Of a stretch of 64,000 nucleotides of DNA, positions 8,645 through 15,265 are shown one piece after another. The notes under the pieces are model-generated. The model was not told the origin of the DNA. It ran no database searches and saw nothing but the letters and a program-made list of their open reading frames with translations. How positions within the stretch are numbered: position 1 is the stretch's first letter; every line of letters begins with the position of its first letter. This DNA is from Aeromicrobium marinum DSM 15272 (lineage in GTDB: Bacteria; Actinomycetota; Actinomycetes; Propionibacteriales; Nocardioidaceae): NCBI RefSeq assembly GCF_000160775.2, contig NZ_CM001024.1, positions 3,013,196 to 3,077,195 on the forward strand, in the 5' to 3' direction. The translations under genes were made by a program, and so were the position numbers.

Positions 8645-9786
8645 CGGGCCCGGCCCGGGAGGCACCGGGCCACCAGGTGCCTGGCGCGGCGCCACAGTGC
8701 TCGGGGAAGCGCGGTGCGCACCGACCAGTCGGGCAGTCCGGCCACCATGGTCAGGGGGACCACGACGGCGGTCGCGGTGTGGCGGAGGTCGGCGGCGCTG
8801 CGACTGGCCGTCAGGCGGTGGCGGGTCAGCCGGGCCAGCTCCACGCCCGGGGCCGAACCGCTGCCGCTGGCGGGCCGGTCCTGCGCCGCGAGCGACCGGG
8901 ACGCCACGCGGGCGGGCACCCGCCCGACCAGCTCCACGACGGCGGCCGGGACCTGCGCGGGCAGCCCCAGCGCCTCGTCGGTGGCGCGGAGCGTGGTCAG
9001 CTCGACGCGACCGGGGCGGTGTCGCGCCCAGGTCGGCTCGAGGCGGGCCAGCCGGTGCACGTCGACCAGGCTCCGGAGCCAGCGGTGGCCGTCCTTGGCG
9101 GCGTGGTGGCAGCTGTGCCGAAAGGCCAGGTCGACCGCGACGGTGTCGACCGCGAGACCGCCGACGTCGACCTGCACGCGCCCGGCCCACGCCTCGTCGA
9201 AGGTCGGGAGCCCGTCGTGGGTCGCGTCGAGGCGCCAGTGCAGATCGATGGTGCTGGCGCGGCCGTCCAACGTCACCTCGTACCCGGCGGACAACAGGTG
9301 TCGCCAGGCCCAGGAGCCGGGCACGATCGCCGGGGGTCGGGGTGTCCAGCCGTGGTCGAGCAGCAGGGCGACGGTCCGGGCCACGGACTCGGGCGCGACC
9401 CACACGTCCAGGTCACCGGCGCCCCGGCCACCCGGGTCGCCGGTGGTCTGGACGGCCAGGGCCGGTCCCTTGACCAGCAGCCAGGGGATGTCGGCCGCGT
9501 CGAGTGCCGCGGCCACCCGGTGCAGCTCGAGCAGGCGCACGCCCAGCACCCTCGCGGTGCGCCGGTGTGCCTCGTCGAGTGCCTCGAGCACCGGCGACGG
9601 CAGGCCCAGGGTCGCGCCGTGCGGCCGGAGCACCTCGGCGACCCGGTGGCGGGTGATGGCCGCGAGCAGGTCCCTCGTCGGATCGTGGGTCCCGACCGCC
9701 CCTCGCGGGTCCCCACCCGCCTCGACCGCCAGCGCCGCGCGCGTCCACGCGCGGACGGTCCGGCTGGCCTGGGGGCTGGGGTGCAC
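8641..9786 (-). CDS. Nucleotidyltransferase-family protein (NTP_transf_5 type) of the RiPP locus
   Basis: About 381 aa from a GTG at 9786; there is no strong ribosome site, so the start may be internal. The family signature is clear: a Lys-Gly (LLVKGPAL, Lys106) followed by GDLDVWV (124-130), where Asp125 and Asp127 would bind the metal of a polymerase-beta-like nucleotidyl or glycosyl transferase. Related proteins are found in lasso-peptide clusters of the paeninodin/pseudomycoidin kind. There, an HPr-kinase-like enzyme phosphorylates the C-terminal Ser, and in pseudomycoidin the nucleotidyltransferase homologue adds hexose to that phosphate. It is co-transcribed with the exporter and diverges from the precursor gene. 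Function here is inferred. Confidence 0.8.
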   Translation of the reverse strand: MHPSPQASRTVRAWTRAALAVEAGGDPRGAVGTHDPTRDLLAAITRHRVAEVLRPHGATLGLPSPVLEALDEAHRRTARVLGVRLLELHRVAAALDAADIPWLLVKGPALAVQTTGDPGGRGAGDLDVWVAPESVARTVALLLDHGWTPRPPAIVPGSWAWRHLLSAGYEVTLDGRASTIDLHWRLDATHDGLPTFDEAWAGRVQVDVGGLAVDTVAVDLAFRHSCHHAAKDGHRWLRSLVDVHRLARLEPTWARHRPGRVELTTLRATDEALGLPAQVPAAVVELVGRVPARVASRSLAAQDRPASGSGSAPGVELARLTRHRLTASRSAADLRHTATAVVVPLTMVAGLPDWSVRTALPRALWRRARHLVARCLPGRAR

Positions 9787-9922
9787 GCCGACAGCGTACG
9801 CAGCCCCGCGGGTGTCGACCCGGTGAACCGGTGGGCCCGCGTGCCGGTGTTTCAGCAGGATTTCACGGTGACGGACGTAACCCGTCGCCCTCCGGCGTCG
9901 TTCTAACGGGCAACACCCACCC

Positions 9923-9928
9923 GGAGGA
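9923..9928 (+). promoter_or_regulatory. Ribosome binding site fixing the RiPP precursor start
   Basis: GGAGGA sits 7 nt before the ATG at 9936. This strong site picks the 37-aa precursor over an in-frame upstream start at 9831 that would add 35 residues with no leader-like features. Confidence 0.8.
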
Positions 9929-9935
9929 GAACCGA

Positions 9936-10049
9936 ATGGAATCCACCACTCGCACGGCCTACACCGCCCCGGTACTGGAGACGCTCGACATCGCGGAGAC
10001 CCGCGGCGTCGGCATCGACATCGGTATCGGCATCGGTATCGGCAGCTGA
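9936..10049 (+). CDS. RiPP precursor peptide, lasso-type leader with Gly-Ile core
   Basis: 37 aa. The leader (about 1-23) contains Y9-x-x-P12-x-L14 and a Thr22 at the penultimate leader position, the recognition features of lasso-peptide precursors bound by the PqqD-like B1 protein. The predicted core after Arg23 is GVGIDIGIGIGIGS, an alternating Gly-Ile track ending in Ser37. Classical lasso peptides need an Asp/Glu at core position 7, 8 or 9 to close the ring, but here the only acidic residue is Asp at core position 5. No macrolactam synthetase gene is nearby. Downstream genes encode the leader peptidase, a kinase and the RRE protein in the same orientation. The peptide is therefore RiPP-like by leader and context, with an unknown modification. 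Confidence 0.85.
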   Translation: MESTTRTAYTAPVLETLDIAETRGVGIDIGIGIGIGS

Positions 10050-10099
10050 TGGGTCCCGGTTGCCGGGCGGTGCGGTCCATCGACCTCCGGGGGTAGTCA

Positions 10100-10624
10100 G
10101 TGGAGCACGGCCCGGCGACCGGGTTTCGGGTGAGGCGCGTCCGGTCGGCCCTGGTCGCCGGACCGCTCGCGGTCGTGGCATGGGTCCTGCTCGCCCTCGC
10201 GCGGGTGGCCATCGCGCTGCTGCCGTTCGGCTTGGTCCGCCGACTGCTCGGTGAGGACGGCCTGGGCGACGACGGGGGCGGGGCTCCGTCGACGGCGAGA
10301 CCGGAACGGGCCCGGCGAGTCGCCGGGGCGATCGCGCGGGCCGTGAGGTCCAGTCCGTGGCGTGCCGACTGCTACCCGCAGGCGATCGCCGCCCGACTGA
10401 TGCTGGTCCCGGCGCGTGTCCCCCACACCCTGGTGTTCGGGGTGCGCAGAGACACCGCCGGTGCCCTGCTGGCCCACGTGTGGGTCGAGGCGGGGGACGT
10501 GAGGGTCGCCGGTGGCCGCGGGGCCGGCTTCGTCCCGGTCGGGTCGTTCTCGTGGGTCCCGGGTCGCGCGGGGAGGAGGTCGCCCCGTGCCGATGTACAG
10601 CTGCTTCGGGATCACGGTCGATAG
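10100..10624 (+). CDS. Lasso-type leader peptidase B2 (transglutaminase-like Cys protease)
   Basis: 174 aa from a GTG at 10100 preceded by a G-rich ribosome site. A hydrophobic stretch lies near 15-45. The family's catalytic triad is visible: Cys91 in DCYPQAIAARL, His126 in LLAHVWVE and Asp133 in EAGDVRV. Spacing matches lasso B2 proteins, which cut the leader after its conserved Thr-x pair with help from the PqqD-like B1 protein encoded at 11504. It lies 50 nt after the precursor and overlaps the next gene. In full lasso clusters an asparagine-synthetase-like cyclase would accompany it, and none is present. Confidence 0.88.
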   Translation: MEHGPATGFRVRRVRSALVAGPLAVVAWVLLALARVAIALLPFGLVRRLLGEDGLGDDGGGAPSTARPERARRVAGAIARAVRSSPWRADCYPQAIAARLMLVPARVPHTLVFGVRRDTAGALLAHVWVEAGDVRVAGGRGAGFVPVGSFSWVPGRAGRRSPRADVQLLRDHGR

Positions 10625-11507
10625 CTCGATCCCGTTGCCCGACCTCGAGGGGGCCGGACCGGGGGCCACGGCGGACGTGACCGTCCGCGAGCGTCCGGTG
10701 GAGGCCCGGCCTGCTGCTGCCGTCCGGGCGGTCCCCGGGTTGTGGTGGCACCGCGGCGAGGTGTGGCTGGAGGCGCCGGGCACCGGCCGGTTCGTGGCGA
10801 GGGACGGGTCGACGGTCGTGGTGGAGCGCGAGCCCGGGGTGTCCGACGGCGACGTGCGCATTTTCGTGCTGGGCACGATGTTGGGCGCGATCCTGCGGCA
10901 GCGCGGCCACCTGGTGCTGCACGGCAACGCCTTCGACTGCGGTGCGTCGGCGGCGATCGTGGTCGGCCACTCCGGTGCCGGCAAGTCGACGCTGGCCGCC
11001 GAGCTCGACCGTCGCGGCCTGCCGGTGCTGTCCGACGACGTCGTACCGATCGACGCGGCCGGTGTCGCGGCGCCGGGCTATCCCCGCATCAAGCTGTGGG
11101 CCGACGCGCTGCAGGACCTGGGTCTGGACACGGCGGGGTTCGAGCGCATCACCGACGGGCACGACAAGTTCCACGTCCCGTTGTCACGGAGCGGGATCGC
11201 GCCGCTCGCGGCAGAATTCGTCTATGTGCTCGAGACCCACGACCGGCCGTCCCTGGAGCTGTCCGAGGTGACCGGCATGGCCGCCTACGAGGCGCTCCGG
11301 ACCCACACGTACCGCGGTGAGCTGCTGGTCGACCCGGCGGACGAGTGGCAGCACCTCCGGCAGTGCGCCGACCTGGCCGCCCGGGCCCGCATCGTGCGGG
11401 TCGTCCGGCCGGCCGCCACGATGACCGCCGCCGCCACGGCCGATGCGATCCTGGCCGACATCGCGGGCACCCGCGGTCTGCGGACCCCCGAGGACGTCCG
11501 GCGATGA
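10587..11507 (+). CDS. HPr-kinase/phosphorylase-like protein of the RiPP locus
   Basis: 306 aa from the GTG at 10587, chosen because GGAGG lies 7 nt upstream; an ATG two codons later is possible. Walker A is GHSGAGKST (127-135), followed by LPVLSDDVVPI, the acidic HprK-like motif. No HPr substrate gene is nearby. Homologues in lasso-peptide clusters (paeninodin type) phosphorylate the side chain of the C-terminal Ser of the precursor. The precursor here ends in Ser37, which would suit this. The gene overlaps the B2 gene by 38 nt and the PqqD-like gene by 4 nt, so it is translationally coupled to both. Confidence 0.85.
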   Translation: MPMYSCFGITVDSSIPLPDLEGAGPGATADVTVRERPVEARPAAAVRAVPGLWWHRGEVWLEAPGTGRFVARDGSTVVVEREPGVSDGDVRIFVLGTMLGAILRQRGHLVLHGNAFDCGASAAIVVGHSGAGKSTLAAELDRRGLPVLSDDVVPIDAAGVAAPGYPRIKLWADALQDLGLDTAGFERITDGHDKFHVPLSRSGIAPLAAEFVYVLETHDRPSLELSEVTGMAAYEALRTHTYRGELLVDPADEWQHLRQCADLAARARIVRVVRPAATMTAAATADAILADIAGTRGLRTPEDVRR

Positions 11508-11785
11508 CCCGGGTCGATCCCGCCGTGGCCTACGCCCGGCGGGCCGGCGTCAACGCCGTCGACATGGACGGTGAGCTGGTGATGATGGGCCTGGAGCAGG
11601 GGGAGTACTACGGCCTGCGGGGGACCGCTGCCAGCATCTGGGGCTACCTCGAGCAGGCGTCGGACGTCCAGACCCTGGCGTCCAGACTGGCCGAGGAGTA
11701 CGACGTGGAGGTCGACCGGTGCCGGCCCGACGTCGTCCGGTTCCTGGACGACCTGCTCCGCCGCGGCCTGGTCGAGCCGGCCTGA
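11504..11785 (+). CDS. PqqD-like RRE protein (lasso B1 type)
   Basis: 93 aa, a stand-alone RiPP recognition element. The sequence fits the PqqD fold: an N-terminal beta hairpin region (VDMDGELVMMGLEQGEYYGL), then helices (IWGYLEQASDVQTLASRLAEEY and DVVRFLDDLLRRGLVEP). Such proteins bind the YxxPxL leader motif and deliver the precursor to the B2 protease. The ATG at 11504 overlaps the kinase stop. It is the last gene of the precursor operon; 16 nt later begins the convergent SCO6745-like gene. Confidence 0.88.
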   Translation: MTRVDPAVAYARRAGVNAVDMDGELVMMGLEQGEYYGLRGTAASIWGYLEQASDVQTLASRLAEEYDVEVDRCRPDVVRFLDDLLRRGLVEPA

Positions 11786-11801
11786 GCAGCGCCCGTCGGG
11801 T

Positions 11802-12605
11802 TCAGCCGGCGAGTGCGGCCCGGAGGTCGCGGCCGATGTCCCGCAGGGCGTCGGTGATGTCGACGGCCGCCTCGACGGCCTCGTCGCTCATCGCGGCCAG
11901 GCAGGCCCGGTCGGTGGCGTCCTCCAGCTCGTCACGGAAGGCGGTGCCCTCGGTGGTGATGGCACCGTCCGCGTCCAACCACCCGCGGGCCCGCAGGCGC
12001 TCGACGCCGGCCGCCCACTCCTCGTCGGTCCAGCCGCGCAGGGCCTGCTGCTGGGGGAAGGTGCGCCCGGCAGCCACGTTGAGCACGTTGGCGTCGACCC
12101 CGCCCAGCCCGTGGCCGACGAGCAGCGCGATGTGGCAGTCGCCGCGGAACTCCCGGATGACCGACCCGGCGAGCCAGAACCGGGCGATGCCGTCGGCCGG
12201 AGGGGTCAGCGACGCGTGGGCCGCCGCCAGGGGCTTGCCGGCCAGGTCGAGCCCGGCGGCGATCGTGGCGAGGGTGTCGGCCAGCGGGGCGGTGTGCTCG
12301 TCGGTGGTCACCCGGCCGAGCACCTCGCGGGCCAGGTCGAGCCGCGAGGCGTGGATCTGCTCGGGCGACGCCAGCGCCCACGCGTCGGGGATCGCGCGGT
12401 GCACCCGCGACGGTGCGAACCCGTGGAACGTCGCCGTGACCAGCTCGGGGGAGGCCGCACCCATCGGCGCCGCCCGCGACGCGAAGTAGCCCATCCACGT
12501 GCCCTTGAGGCCCAGCGGCGCGTAGTGCGTGCCGGTCTCGGGGACGAGGTAGATGAAGTGGTGGAGCGACTCGATCGAGCGCCAGAACGGGGTGGGGACG
12601 GTCAT
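11802..12605 (-). CDS. SCO6745-family protein (function unknown)
   Basis: 267 aa, similar in pattern to the SCO6745 family of actinobacterial proteins. It is soluble, helical and Ala-rich, with a conserved N-terminal block (PFWRSIESLHHFIYLVPE) and a C-terminal winged-helix-like segment (about 190-235, with GWTDEEWAAGVERLRARGWL followed by TTEGTAFR). That resembles a DNA-binding or partner-binding wing, but no function is established. The start is the ATG at 12605 with a CAGACT -10-like element 6 nt upstream, so it may be leaderless. It is convergent with the RiPP operon and there is no sign that it belongs to it. Confidence 0.75.
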   Translation of the reverse strand: MTVPTPFWRSIESLHHFIYLVPETGTHYAPLGLKGTWMGYFASRAAPMGAASPELVTATFHGFAPSRVHRAIPDAWALASPEQIHASRLDLAREVLGRVTTDEHTAPLADTLATIAAGLDLAGKPLAAAHASLTPPADGIARFWLAGSVIREFRGDCHIALLVGHGLGGVDANVLNVAAGRTFPQQQALRGWTDEEWAAGVERLRARGWLDADGAITTEGTAFRDELEDATDRACLAAMSDEAVEAAVDITDALRDIGRDLRAALAG

Positions 12606-12657
12606 CGCCCCAGTCTGCCCTGCCCACCGATCCCCGCCACCGCCCCACCACGTCGCA

Positions 12658-12743
12658 GTTTCCCAGGAAATCCCAGAAAACTGACACCTCACCCCTGTTG
12701 CAACCTGTCAACGGTGACAGTTTTCTGGGATTTCCTGGGAAAC
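12658..12743. repeat. Inverted repeat with perfect 26-nt arms between two minus-strand genes
   Basis: The left arm at 12658-12683 (GTTTCCCAGGAAATCCCAG...) is the exact reverse complement of 12718-12743, with a 34-nt loop. Each arm is itself a near-tandem repeat of TTTC(C)TGGGA. The loop holds a smaller hairpin, CTGTCA (12705-12710) with TGACAG (12715-12720). It lies 8 nt after the DUF2461 stop and 52 nt before the SCO6745-like start. There is no U-tract, so it is an unusual terminator if it is one. A mobile intergenic palindrome or operator is equally possible. Confidence 0.85.
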
Positions 12744-12751
12744 CTCAGGGG

Positions 12752-13396
12752 TCAGCCGCGGGCGTACCGCAGGACCCACTCGACGAACGGCGTGGCCTCG
12801 CGCCAGTCGGCCCGCACCCGCTCGACCAGCTCGGGGGTGTGGATGACCGGGTCGAACCCGTAGGACCGGCCGAGCGTCATCGAGCGGTGCCGCAACAGCT
12901 CGATCCGCGGGTGGTCGACATCGTAGCCGCGGGGAGCGGTCTTCAGCCGGTCGCCGCCGAGCTCCCACCCCGCCCCGGTGAGCGTGGCCAGCACGTCCTC
13001 GAGCTCGGCCCCTCGTCGCTGCTCGACCATCGCCTCCCGCAGGCTGGCGAGCCGGGCCGGTGAGGCCTCGTAGAACCCGACCCCCACGCGGACGCCGGGG
13101 GCGCCCACCTGCACGTAGTAGCCGGTCGACGGGCCCTTCGCGACGAACGCACCCTGGTGGGTCTTGTAGGGCGTCTTGTCCTTCGCGAACCGCACGTCGC
13201 GGTACGGGCGGAAGATCTTGGCCTGGCCGAACTCGGTGGCCAGGGCTGCCGTGAGCGCCTTCATCGGGGCGGCCACGGCGGTGTCGTAGGTGGAGCGGTG
13301 GGCCTCCCAGAACCCCTTGGTGTTGTCCATCTCGAGGTCGTCGTAGAAGTCGAGCGCCTCGACGGGGAAGCCGGTGAACTCATCGGGACGGTCCAT
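12752..13396 (-). CDS. DUF2461 (TIGR02453-type) protein
   Basis: 214 aa, full length for the family. Motifs typical of DUF2461 are present: NTKGFWEAHRSTYD near 25-40, then FRPYRDVRFAKDKTPYKTHQGA (about 62-84), and a GYYVQVGAPGVRVGVGFY beta-rich core. No signal peptide or membrane segment. Biochemical function is unknown across the family. The ATG at 13396 lies 7 nt after a TAGGCT element on the same strand, and the gene is divergent from the FAD oxidoreductase gene with 42 nt between starts. Confidence 0.88.
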   Translation of the reverse strand: MDRPDEFTGFPVEALDFYDDLEMDNTKGFWEAHRSTYDTAVAAPMKALTAALATEFGQAKIFRPYRDVRFAKDKTPYKTHQGAFVAKGPSTGYYVQVGAPGVRVGVGFYEASPARLASLREAMVEQRRGAELEDVLATLTGAGWELGGDRLKTAPRGYDVDHPRIELLRHRSMTLGRSYGFDPVIHTPELVERVRADWREATPFVEWVLRYARG

Positions 13397-13403
13397 GCGA
13401 GCG

Positions 13404-13409
13404 AGCCTA
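13404..13409 (-). promoter_or_regulatory. Candidate -10 box for leaderless DUF2461 mRNA
   Basis: TAGGCT on the minus strand ends 7 nt before the ATG at 13396. It faces a second TAGGCT on the plus strand at 13427-13432, making a compact divergent promoter pair. Confidence 0.5.
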
Positions 13410-13426
13410 GGTGAGGATCCGTTGCC

Positions 13427-13432
13427 TAGGCT
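13427..13432 (+). promoter_or_regulatory. Candidate -10 box for a leaderless start at 13439
   Basis: TAGGCT ends 6 nt before the GTG at 13439, the spacing expected when transcription begins at the start codon. Confidence 0.5.
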
Positions 13433-13438
13433 GCGGGC

Positions 13439-14524
13439 GTGACCCTGCCGCGCACGGACCTGCTGCTGGTGGGAGCCGGTCACGGCCACCTGCACCTGCT
13501 GCGCCACGCCGGCGAGCTCGTAGCCGCCGGGTACCGGGTGCGGCTGCTGGCCCCGGCGACGTTCGACTACAGCGGGGTCGCCTCCGCGACCGCGGCCGGC
13601 GGCCTGTCCGTCGAGGAGGGCCGCACCGACGTGTGTGGTCTGGCAGCACGAGCGGGGGTCGACCACACCGTGGCGACGCTGGTCGGTCTCGACACCGCCC
13701 GTCGCACCGCGACGACGTCGGACGGCACCGAGCTCACCTACGACGTGCTGTCGTTGAACGTGGGCAGCGTCGTGGCTCCGAGCGGCATGACGGTGCACCC
13801 GTCGACGCTGACGGTCAAGCCCCTGTCCGGCCTGGCCGACCTCGACCCGAGGATCCGGAGGGTCGGGCGCCCGGCCGACGTCACCGTAGTCGGCGGTGGC
13901 GCGAGCGGACTCGAGCTCGCGGCCCACCTCGCGGTGCATCCGGACGTCGGGTCGGTGCACCTGGTCGAGGCCGGCGAGCGGATCGGACCCGACCTGCCCG
14001 CCGGCGCCCGCCGCCGTCTGCAGCGGTTGCTCGCGGCGCGGGGGGTGCAGGTCCTGACGGGGTGGCAGGTCCACGAGGTCGCCGAGCGTGCCGTGGTCCG
14101 TGCCGACGGGACGACGCTGCCCCACGACCTCGCCCTGCTCGCGACGGGGCTGGCGGCACCGGGCCTGCTGGCCGACGTCGGCCTCGGCGACCGACACGGC
14201 GTGCCGGTGCGGGCCACCCTGCAGCACCCGGACCACCCGGAGATCCATGCGGTCGGGGACTGCGCCCACTTCCTCCCGGCCCCGTTGCCGCGGATCGGCG
14301 TGCACGGCGTGCGGCAGGGCCCCGTGCTGCTGTGCAGCCTGGTCGCCCGCAGCCGGGGCGCTGCGCTCCCGGTGTACGAGCCGCAGCGACATGCCCTCGC
14401 GATCCTGGATCTCGGGGCAGGGACCGGGCTCGCGGTGCGCGGGCGCTGGTGGTGGTGCGGCACGAGCGCCCTGCGGCTGAAGCGCTGGATCGACCGTCGC
14501 TGGATCCGGTCCCACCGCGCCTGA
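13439..14524 (+). CDS. FAD-dependent NAD(P)H oxidoreductase, NDH-2-like
   Basis: 361 aa from a GTG. The N-terminal FAD-binding Rossmann motif is VGAGHGH (11-17). A second nucleotide-binding motif, VVGGGASGLELA, lies near 145, and the FAD-closing motif IHAVGDCAHF near 275. Overall order matches the pyridine nucleotide-disulfide oxidoreductase class that includes type II NADH dehydrogenase and selenide-dikinase-associated FAD proteins. There is no CxxxxC redox pair and no clear C-terminal amphipathic anchor beyond a Trp/Arg-rich end. It is followed by 110 nt and the ECF-type promoter of the CDP-alcohol transferase operon, so it may be outside that operon. Confidence 0.8.
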   Translation: MTLPRTDLLLVGAGHGHLHLLRHAGELVAAGYRVRLLAPATFDYSGVASATAAGGLSVEEGRTDVCGLAARAGVDHTVATLVGLDTARRTATTSDGTELTYDVLSLNVGSVVAPSGMTVHPSTLTVKPLSGLADLDPRIRRVGRPADVTVVGGGASGLELAAHLAVHPDVGSVHLVEAGERIGPDLPAGARRRLQRLLAARGVQVLTGWQVHEVAERAVVRADGTTLPHDLALLATGLAAPGLLADVGLGDRHGVPVRATLQHPDHPEIHAVGDCAHFLPAPLPRIGVHGVRQGPVLLCSLVARSRGAALPVYEPQRHALAILDLGAGTGLAVRGRWWWCGTSALRLKRWIDRRWIRSHRA

Positions 14525-14558
14525 TCCGCCGGTGGCCGGTGCCGGCGGAGCATCCGTG

Positions 14559-14584
14559 GGAATGTGGTGCCGCTCCGCCGGGTT
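14559..14584 (+). promoter_or_regulatory. ECF-sigma promoter, GGAAT-N18-GTT, for the ynj-like operon
   Basis: GGAAT at 14559-14563 and GTT at 14582-14584 are separated by exactly 18 nt, the SigR/SigH-type spacing. The wider context, GGGAATG then 13 nt then CCGGGTTC, is identical in layout to the site in front of the sigma-factor operon at 22244-22269. Transcription would begin about 40-45 nt before the ATG at 14635. Confidence 0.75.
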
Positions 14585-14634
14585 CTTCGTCCGACCCGTG
14601 CACCCGCCACGAACCGACCAGGAGGCCGGCCGCC

Positions 14635-15243
14635 ATGCTCGACACCGCCGCCCGGCGCCTCACCACGCCGCTGCTGGCACCGGCGGCCGCTCGGCTCGCC
14701 GCCGCGGGCGTGCCCGCCACGGCGCTGACCGCCGCCGGGTGGTTGGCCGGGCTGGGTGCGTGCGCGGCGATCGTGGTCGAGGCCTGGCCGCTGGCGCTGG
14801 TCCTGTGGTGGACCAACCGGGTGCTCGACGGTCTCGACGGTGCGGTCGCCCGTCGGCGGGGCGCGACCGACCTCGGTGGATTCCTCGACGTGGTCGCCGA
14901 CTTCAGCATCTACGCGGGCATCGTGCTGGCCGTCGCGATCGCCGTGCCCGACGCTCGGCTCGCCGCCGTGGCCGTCCTGACCGCGTACTACGTCTCCGCT
15001 GTCGCCTTCCTGGCCCTGTCGTCGATCCTGGAACGCCGTCGCGCCGCCGAGCACACCGACGAACGGTCGTTGCGGTTCAGCGGCGGCATCGCCGAGGGCA
15101 CCGAGACCGTCCTGCTGTACTCCGTCCTGCTGCTGGTGCCGGCCTGGGCCGAGGCGCTGCTGTGGATCTTCACCGCGGCCGTCGCCGTGACCGCCCTGCA
15201 GCGGGTCGCCGACGCCGTCCGTCTCCTCCGTCCCCGTCCCTGA
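14635..15243 (+). CDS. CDP-alcohol phosphatidyltransferase, YnjF-like
   Basis: 202 aa. The CDP-alcohol phosphotransferase motif is complete at residues 65-89, with DGLDG (65-69), AR at 72-73, Gly81, Asp85 and Asp89; spacing between AR and Gly is one residue shorter than the textbook pattern. About five to six hydrophobic segments follow. The enzyme would transfer a phosphatidyl group from CDP-diacylglycerol to an alcohol; the acceptor is unknown. GGAGG at 14621-14625 supports the ATG at 14635. Its neighbours are homologues of E. coli YnjB, YnjC and YnjD, and E. coli YnjF is a member of this same enzyme family, so the grouping looks conserved. It is first in an operon behind an ECF-type promoter. 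Confidence 0.88.
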   Translation: MLDTAARRLTTPLLAPAAARLAAAGVPATALTAAGWLAGLGACAAIVVEAWPLALVLWWTNRVLDGLDGAVARRRGATDLGGFLDVVADFSIYAGIVLAVAIAVPDARLAAVAVLTAYYVSAVAFLALSSILERRRAAEHTDERSLRFSGGIAEGTETVLLYSVLLLVPAWAEALLWIFTAAVAVTALQRVADAVRLLRPRP

Positions 15244-15265
15244 CCGATCCCCCACCAGGAGCTCC

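Noticed and set aside
9831-9935. Longer 72-aa RiPP precursor
   Set aside because: The added N-terminus is not leader-like, and a strong GGAGGA site marks the ATG at 9936.
9936-10049. Calling the precursor a true lasso peptide
   Set aside because: The leader fits, but no macrolactam synthetase is present and there is no Asp/Glu at core positions 7-9; only Asp at position 5.
12658-12743. Insertion-sequence remnant with terminal inverted repeats
   Set aside because: The loop is only 34 nt, with no transposase fragment and no target duplication.
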